Source: Nicotiana tabacum (lineage: Eukaryota; Streptophyta; Magnoliopsida; Solanales; Solanaceae). Taken from it: DNA of 64,000 nucleotides. Position 1 is the first letter of the stretch. Every line of letters starts with the position of its first letter. Below are positions 58,601-64,000 of this stretch, piece after piece. The DNA is taken from NCBI RefSeq assembly GCF_000715075.1, contig NC_134096.1, positions 63,683,854 through 63,747,853 on the forward strand, read 5' to 3'. The translations under genes and the position numbers were made by a program. The notes under the pieces were generated by a model. It searched no databases and had not been told where the DNA came from. It saw nothing but the letters and a program-made list of their open reading frames with translations.

Positions 58601-60807
58601 TGGCCATTTTTACTGACATGGTTGAAAGATTTGTAGAAGTATTCATGGATGATTTTTCTGTGTTTGGATGTTTTTTTGATAATTGTTTAACGAACCTTGA
58701 TAAAGTGCTAGCTAGGTGTGAAGAGACAAACCTGGTACTCAACTGGGAAAAGTGCCATTTCATGGTACGTGAAGTTATAGTTTTGGGGCACAAGGTGTCA
58801 AAAGATGGTTTACAGGTGGACAAAGCAAAGGTGGAGGCAATTGAAAAATTGCCCCCACCGACATCCATCAAAGGCATTCGCAGTTTCTTGGGCCATGCAG
58901 GTTTTTATCGTCGATTCATTAAAGATTTTTCAAAACTTTCTTCTCCATTATGCAGGCTTCTAGAGAAATATGTCACCTTCAAGTTTGATGATGCATGTAT
59001 GAAAGCATTTGAGGAGTTGAAGGAGAGGTTGGTGACTGCACCAATTATCATCGCCCCAGATTGGGGACTGCCAAATGAGTTGATGTGCGATGCAAGTGAC
59101 ATAGCAATCGGAGCTGTTTTGGGGCAAAGAAGGGATAAAATATTTCATTCCATTTATTATGCGAGCAAAACTATGAATCCAGCTCAGATGAATTATACAG
59201 TTACTGAAAAAGAGTTGCTTGCAGTGGTATGGGCGTTTGACAAGTTCAGATCTTATCTAGTGGGAACCAAAGTTGCCGTCTACACAGATCACTCAGCTAT
59301 CAAGTACTTGTTTGAAAAGAAAGATGCCAAGCCGAGGCTGATTCGTTGGGTCCTCCTCTTGCAAGAATTTGACTTAGAGATCCGAGATCGAAAAGGGATA
59401 GAAAATCAAGTGGCTGATCACTTGTCCAGATTAGAAAGTCAGAACCATATAGCTGAAGGAGAGTCAATCAAAGAAACATTTCCTGATGAGCAGCTATTAG
59501 CAGTCACCTCAGGTGAAGCCCCATGGTATGCGGATTATGTAAATTTTATTGCAAGTGGGGTGACACCATTAGAATTAACACCTGATAATAGAAGAAGATT
59601 CTTACATGATGTGAGGCTCTACATATGGGGTGAGCCATTCTTATATAGGCAATGTGTAGATCAGTTGGTGCGAAGGTGTGTTCCTGAAGAAGAGATGAAT
59701 GCAATATTACATAGTTGTCATGCTTCGCCATATGGAGGTCATCACGGTGGGGATAGAACCGCCCAAAAAGTGCTGCAATTAGGTTTATATTGGCCAAAAT
59801 TATTTAAGGATGCACATGCCTTTGTTACAAATTATGACAGATGCCAAAGAACCGGAACTATCACAAGGAAGCACGAGATGCCCTTGCAAAATATTCTGAC
59901 AGTAGAGCTTTTTTATGTTTGGGGGATTGATTTCATGGGACCGTTCCCATACTCTAATGGTCACAGGTACATTTTGGTGGCGGTCGACTATGTTTCTAAG
60001 TGGGTGGAGGCCATTGCTCTGCCTACTAATGACGCAAAGGTAGTGGTAAGTTTTGTAAAGAAGCACATCTTCACGCGCTTTGGGACTCCAAGAGTGTTGA
60101 TAAGCGACGGAGGAACTCACTTTTGTAACAAATTGCTGAATAATATTCTTGCAAAATATGGAGTTAAGCACAAAGTCTCCACTGCCTATCACCCCCAAAC
60201 GAGTGGTCAAGTAGAAGTTTCAAACAGAGAGGTAAAGTAGATTCTGGAGAAAACAGTAAGTGGAAATAGAAAAGACTGGGCAGGTAAGATGGACGATGCA
60301 TTATGGGCATATCGAACTGCATACAAGACTCCCATAGGTACTTCTCAGTACAGGTTAGTTTATGGGAAAGCATGTCACTTGCCAGTCGAGCTTGAACATA
60401 AAGCTTATTGGGCGATCAAAAAGGTAAATATGGATATGGACTCAGCTGGTGAGAATAGGCTGCTGCAACTTCACGAGCTTGATGAGTTTCGATTGCATGC
60501 ATATGAAAATGCCAAATTATAAAAAGAAAAGACGAAGAGGTGGCATGACAAACACATTCAACATCGAGAGTTTGAGCCGGGTCAAGAAGTTCTTTTGTTC
60601 AATTCAAGATTGAAGCTATTCCCTGGAAACCTTAAGTCCCGTTGGGCAGGTTTTTTTGTTGTGGTAAGTGTGAGGCCTCACGGAGCGGTGGAACTACGTG
60701 ATAAGAGCTCAAGTGGTACCTTCTTGGTAAATGGCCAGAGAATAAAACATTATTGGGGTGGTGACATTGCACGCCACAAGACCTCCGTGAACTTAGCTGA
60801 TGCTTAA
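55639..60807 (+). pseudogene. Athila gag-pol polyprotein, one frame with five stop codons
   Basis: The start ATG at 55639 opens 'MAGNEERPVIEAARP'. Gag runs to about 57000, with 'WDDLARKFLIKFFP' and a 'CCELCGDSHMSDMCP' zinc-knuckle-like block. The protease has 'LCDLGASINLMPLS' (57300-57345). RT at 58261-58900 has '[14 protein letters not shown]' and catalytic 'FMDDFSVFG'. RNase H at about 59040-59440 has '[14 protein letters not shown]'. The integrase zinc finger at about 59710-59850 has lost one Cys (YDRCQ instead of the usual CDRCQ). The core has '[12 protein letters not shown]', 'LISDGGTHF' and '[15 protein letters not shown]' (59920-60230), and the integrase tail ends at 60807. In-frame stops: TAA 57223, TAG 57790, TAG 58171, TAG 60238, TAA 60520. 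No frameshift is needed over 1723 codons. Confidence 0.93.
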
Positions 60808-60848
60808 ACATGTGTTGAGTCGTGCCGCGACGTTAAATTAGGCGCTCG

Positions 60849-60864
60849 TTGGGAGGCAACCCAA
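60849..60864 (+). other. Small hairpin TTGGGAGGCAACCCAA after pol
   Basis: A 5-bp perfect stem (TTGGG/CCCAA) closes a six-base loop AGGCAA, 42 bases after the end of pol. I recall the same phrase with other stem bases in Athila elements of other plants, but cannot verify it here. Confidence 0.5.
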
Positions 60865-60931
60865 TGTCTTTACCGCTTTCGTAGCATAGTTTTTATATAT
60901 AAAAAAAAAAATCGTCGAAGTGAGCGCCCAG

Positions 60932-61010
60932 GCCAGCACCCCACGCTGCCTGGGGCGCACTTTACAATGTACTCAATACTCCAGCGCCAGCCCCAGCGTG
61001 GGGCGCTGGG
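60932..61010. repeat. GC-rich inverted repeat in the pol-ORF3 spacer
   Basis: GCCAGCACCCCACGCTG (60932-60948) is the inverse complement of CAGCGTGGGGCGCTGGG (60994-61010) at 15 of 17 positions. Related GCGCC and GTGGGGCGC text occurs in the LTR at 54545-54645. Confidence 0.7.
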
Positions 61011-61289
61011 CTGGCGGGTCAGGTAATTTTATTTTATTTTATTTTTTGTTTTCTTTATTTAATTAAAAATACACTACCTAATTACCCAATTACCCATATA
61101 CACTAACATCCCAACCCATACCCAGTTACCCAATAACCCAAACCCACTCCCCCATCTAAATACACACACACAACCAAAAAACAAACCCCATTCTTCAACA
61201 CTCACGCTTTCACCTTCTTCTTCCCCTTTTCTCTCAAATTTTCAATATTCTTCAATAAATCTTGCTCAATTCCATCTCAAGAATCTAAG

Positions 61290-61967
61290 GTATGTTCTTC
61301 TTCTTATCTCTTTTCTTGTATTTTGGAAGTTCTTAGAGTAGTGTAGTCTTATCTCTTTCCCCCTTTCTTACAACACCCTAGGTTCTTAAACATATTTGGA
61401 TGGTATGGTAGGTGGATTGATTATACACGAAAAATTGGTGCAAAAACTTTGGTTGCACATTTGTGATTGAAGTAGTAAACTATAATTCCCTCTACTTCAT
61501 GTAAATTTGGGAGGCCCACCTTCTCCCACCAATGTTGAAATAGAAGAGCAAAATTAATGCCCACAAGGTGTTTGCTAAAAAGCTTAAGAGAGTAAATTTG
61601 AACACCGGTGAAGTCTAAGTAGCCGAGTGTAGTTATATATGAGTTTGGGTGAAGTGTGGGGTGTTGTGGGGGTATTGTCTCTTGTTGTAAACTTTTGTAA
61701 GTGTAGTAAGTGTAGTAATGTAGATTTTAACCTTGTTATGTTTGCACTATAGTTAAGTTACGGACATGATAGGCTAATTGAATTTTATGGTATAGGGAAG
61801 TCTAAGTACCTATAGCCTTGTGATGACACATTGGTGCACATTGGATCAATATTATGATTCGCTTATACATAACCTTCGGTTTTTAAGTGTGGGGTCATCT
61901 TGCCTCTCACGATGACCTTAGGCAACGTCTCTTGATTCATTCTCATCTTTGTGTTTATTATGTGTAG
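61290..61967 (+). other. Predicted 678-bp leader intron of Athila ORF3
   Basis: The donor AAG|GTATGT at 61290 follows about 100 bases of C/T-rich leader-like sequence. The acceptor is TGTGTAG|GTT at 61966-61967, with a pyrimidine-rich run before it and the ORF3 ATG seven bases after. Spliced third ORFs are known in some Athila-type elements; this particular intron is a prediction. Confidence 0.5.
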
Positions 61968-61973
61968 GTTGCT

Positions 61974-63178
61974 ATGGCTCGTGACGATGCCGCTAAAGGA
62001 AAAGGGGTGGGGAAATCCTCCACTACTGCTCCCCCTCAAAAGAAACGCAGGCAAGGCGAGAGCTCCTCCCGACAAGCCAAAGGAAAGCAACAGGCTAGTG
62101 GGTCTGAAAGGCCACCACGGCCTCGAGTGGAACTTGTTTGGGAGGACGCCATCAAATGGCATGATACTTTTTTCCATATGGGTGATATGTATCTGAAATG
62201 GGGATAAATGTGAAAGTTTTAGAATGGAACTGCCCGGATATACTTGCTACATTGATTGCAAAGAAGATGGATAAGCTCCTCGAATGTCCGGGCCCGGCAA
62301 ATCTCAGCATGGTAAGAGAGTTGTATGCTAACTGGAACGAGAAAAATGACATATCGTGGGTCAGAGGTCAGGAAATTCCAATGGATAGGGAAGCCTTATG
62401 TCAATTTTTGGGAGTGGATAGTCCTAATCCACGAAGGCTTCGAAAGTTCGTCAAAAGTCCAAACTACCAAGCAATACGTCACACTCTTTGTGGCGTTGAT
62501 TCTAATGCAAGATGGACGCGAACGAAGGGCAATATTCACCTTGAAATGCTTCGTTTCGACTTCAACAAAACGGCCAAGGTTTGGCAAAATTTTGTGCAAG
62601 CTAGAGTAATGCCCGTTGAACATAATACTGAGTGCACTCGAGCTCGAGTGTGTGTGATTTACTTTTTGATGATCGGGCACCCCATAAATGTGGGTGAGCT
62701 CATGCTTAGGGAAATGGCCCGCACCCATTTTGGAGGAAGGATAAAAAGGTTTTTCTTCGGCAACACCTTAACACAATACATGCTCTCTCGTGGGGTGCCA
62801 GAGTACCCTGGCTATGATGAGGTAGTGGAGCCGCCCACAGCACTGTTAGACATCACATCCATGATAGAACCCACATCCAAGCTCACCCAAGCTGCTAGGA
62901 ATGAGAGGGACAAAAATTTTAATAGGTATCTTTACAAATCCCTCAATGTTATTATGAGCAAGCTTGGGGTGTCAGATGGGGAGCGCGCGCAGATGCGAGG
63001 TGATCTCTCCAGTTCTTCCAAGGAGATGCTGGGCATAGCACCAGGCAGTCCCGTTCATCCATCTGAGGATGAAAACACGGACGAACAATCTGATAATGCG
63101 GATGATGATGACGATATGGGACCAATGGCTTTGGTACCCTTTGGGGATGATGATGCGCACATTATCGCCGCTGGGTAG
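61974..63178 (+). pseudogene. Athila third ORF (env position; plant transposon protein domain), frameshifted
   Basis: The ATG at 61974 opens 'MARDDAAKGKGVGKSS', with a basic, low-complexity N-terminus (K/R, S, Q, P) to about residue 45, which could act as a nuclear or nucleic-acid binding tail. The folded part spans 62198-62930 with 'LYANWNEKNDISWVRGQEI' and 'CVIYFLMIGHPINVGELML', typical of the putative plant transposon protein domain found after pol in Athila elements. The C-terminus is acidic (runs of D near 63100-63150). A frameshift near 62190-62207 separates the first 77 codons from the rest. No signal peptide or convincing membrane segment is seen, so an envelope role is not supported. 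Function unknown. Confidence 0.8.
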
Positions 63179-64000
63179 CATCCTGATGAGGCAGAATCCG
63201 ACTAACAGGGAGTTCTTTCGTTCCACTTTACTTTATTTTTGAATTTATTTAGCATTGGGGACTATGCTTTTCTTTAAGTGTGGGGTGGAAGATTCTCTAT
63301 TCTTTCTATAGTATTATATTAGAGTATTGTTAGTTTCTTATTTTTTTATATAGTTAGCTAGCTTCTTATTTTTAATAGCATAGTTAGTAGAATTAATGGT
63401 GTAGATAGTAGTAGTAGTAGTAGTAGTAATTAAAAATAAATAAAATTGGACTTTTCCCGACGATGGATCTGTTGGACAATTTTCTTGAGGGATTAAAGTC
63501 CGATTAAAAATACCAATAAAGTTTTTTTTTTTTTGATAGTTAGGTAGTATCCCTTGGTTTTTCTTTGGACACCGGTTCTTTTCCAAGGGTGTAGCTCGAA
63601 CCGGGTGTTTTGTTTTATTTCTTTTTAGAAGTAGGATAAGGGAGAAAACTGAGATTGATCTGAGGTACCTGTTGACATCTTTGGTGTTGGTAAATTAAGT
63701 TAGGGCATTCGCTCTGTCTTCCTGCGTATATGATTTGAATTATAATGCCCAAGTAAATTCAAGTAGCTTACTCTTTGACGCCGTTTTCTCAGTTGATTGA
63801 CTTGTATACCACATAGCGCAGTGTTGCTTAAAGATCCTCAACTTGATAAGCTTGCTTGACTTGAGAGTCGAACAAAACCGTCTTGAGTGAGTCAAGTGCC
63901 ATGTGTGTGTAAGGATTGTTAATATTCTGTGCTACCCTGTGTAGTCTAGAACTTTCCCCGTGTGTTAATCAACGCGAAATCATTAAGTTATGCTAGTCTA
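63179..64000 (+). other. Athila 3' noncoding region
   Basis: It has 'aagtgtggggtgg' near 63278, a (GTA)n microsatellite at about 63405-63428 and a T-run near 63520-63532. There is no ORF with a recognisable domain. The polypurine tract and 3' LTR were not reached before the window ends. Confidence 0.6.

Larger units (their letters stand above)
54360..64000 (+). mobile_element. Athila-lineage Ty3/gypsy retrotransposon, right end outside window
   Basis: Order on the plus strand: LTR-like 5' region, gag, protease, RT, RNase H, integrase, a long spacer, then a third ORF in the env position, and 3' noncoding sequence. This order, the gag sequence and the third ORF fit Athila. The 3' LTR is beyond 64000. 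The left edge is approximate because no second LTR copy is available. Confidence 0.88.

Noticed and set aside
61974..63178. True viral-type envelope gene in the Athila element
   Set aside because: No signal peptide, membrane segment or glycoprotein-like features; only the position is env-like.
1..64000. A wholly new multi-gene system (operon or defence island)
   Set aside because: All coding regions resolve to two plant genes or known transposon classes; novelty is limited to the element-level features listed.

Overview
The window is nuclear DNA from a flowering plant, most likely a Nicotiana (tobacco-type) member of the Solanaceae. It is AT-rich with genes split by many introns and long nested LTR retrotransposons. 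It carries an RTE-type LINE tail of the kind shared with tobacco TS SINEs. The species is my inference; no database search was possible. Two host genes are visible: an intronless RING-H2 E3 ubiquitin ligase (5989-6534, minus) and a 28-exon SMC4 condensin gene (41035-52209, minus). Nearly everything else is mobile DNA. LAYOUT. 1-4098: right part of a Tekay/Del-type LTR whose last 118 bp is duplicated in tandem. 4099-7391: AT-rich host DNA with a three-copy 182-189 bp tandem repeat and the RING gene. 7392-39617: a Russian-doll cluster. A small hAT transposon remnant (8-bp duplication GATACATT at both ends, about 32 kb apart) was invaded by a Tat-lineage Ty3/gypsy element (7433-38757, minus). The Tat element was in turn hit by a Tekay-like element now reduced to a solo LTR (15674-18747) and by a full Tekay-like chromovirus (20959-38310, minus; duplication GCACC). 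That chromovirus was split inside its integrase by another chromovirus on the plus strand (24803-31320; duplication ATCAA). 39618-41034: SMC4 downstream region. 41035-52209: SMC4, with a TRIM-like element, a SINE and a 5'-truncated LINE in introns 26, 24 and 15. 52210-52931: SMC4 promoter with an E2F-type site. 52932-53352: foldback MITE-like repeat. 53353-54359: LTR-like fragment. 54360-64000: an Athila-lineage element on the plus strand that runs off the right edge. HOW THE PARTS WORK. SMC4 pairs with SMC2 in condensin to compact mitotic chromosomes; its E2F-like site fits S-phase expression. This copy shows one extra base in exon 10 that would truncate the protein at about residue 396, unless it is a sequence error or is spliced around. 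All retrotransposon polyproteins are broken by stops, frameshifts or deletions, so none looks autonomous. The most interesting non-standard signals are: (1) the Tat element's antisense accessory ORF, which has its own introns and poly(A) signal; (2) the Athila third ORF, which has its own pyrimidine-rich leader and predicted 678-bp intron; (3) a small hairpin and GC-rich inverted repeats between Athila pol and ORF3; (4) the fully datable nesting order, with short-homology deletions inside LTRs; (5) the SMC4 frameshift and a GC-AG intron. I found no CRISPR array, no bacterial-type operon and no wholly new gene system.
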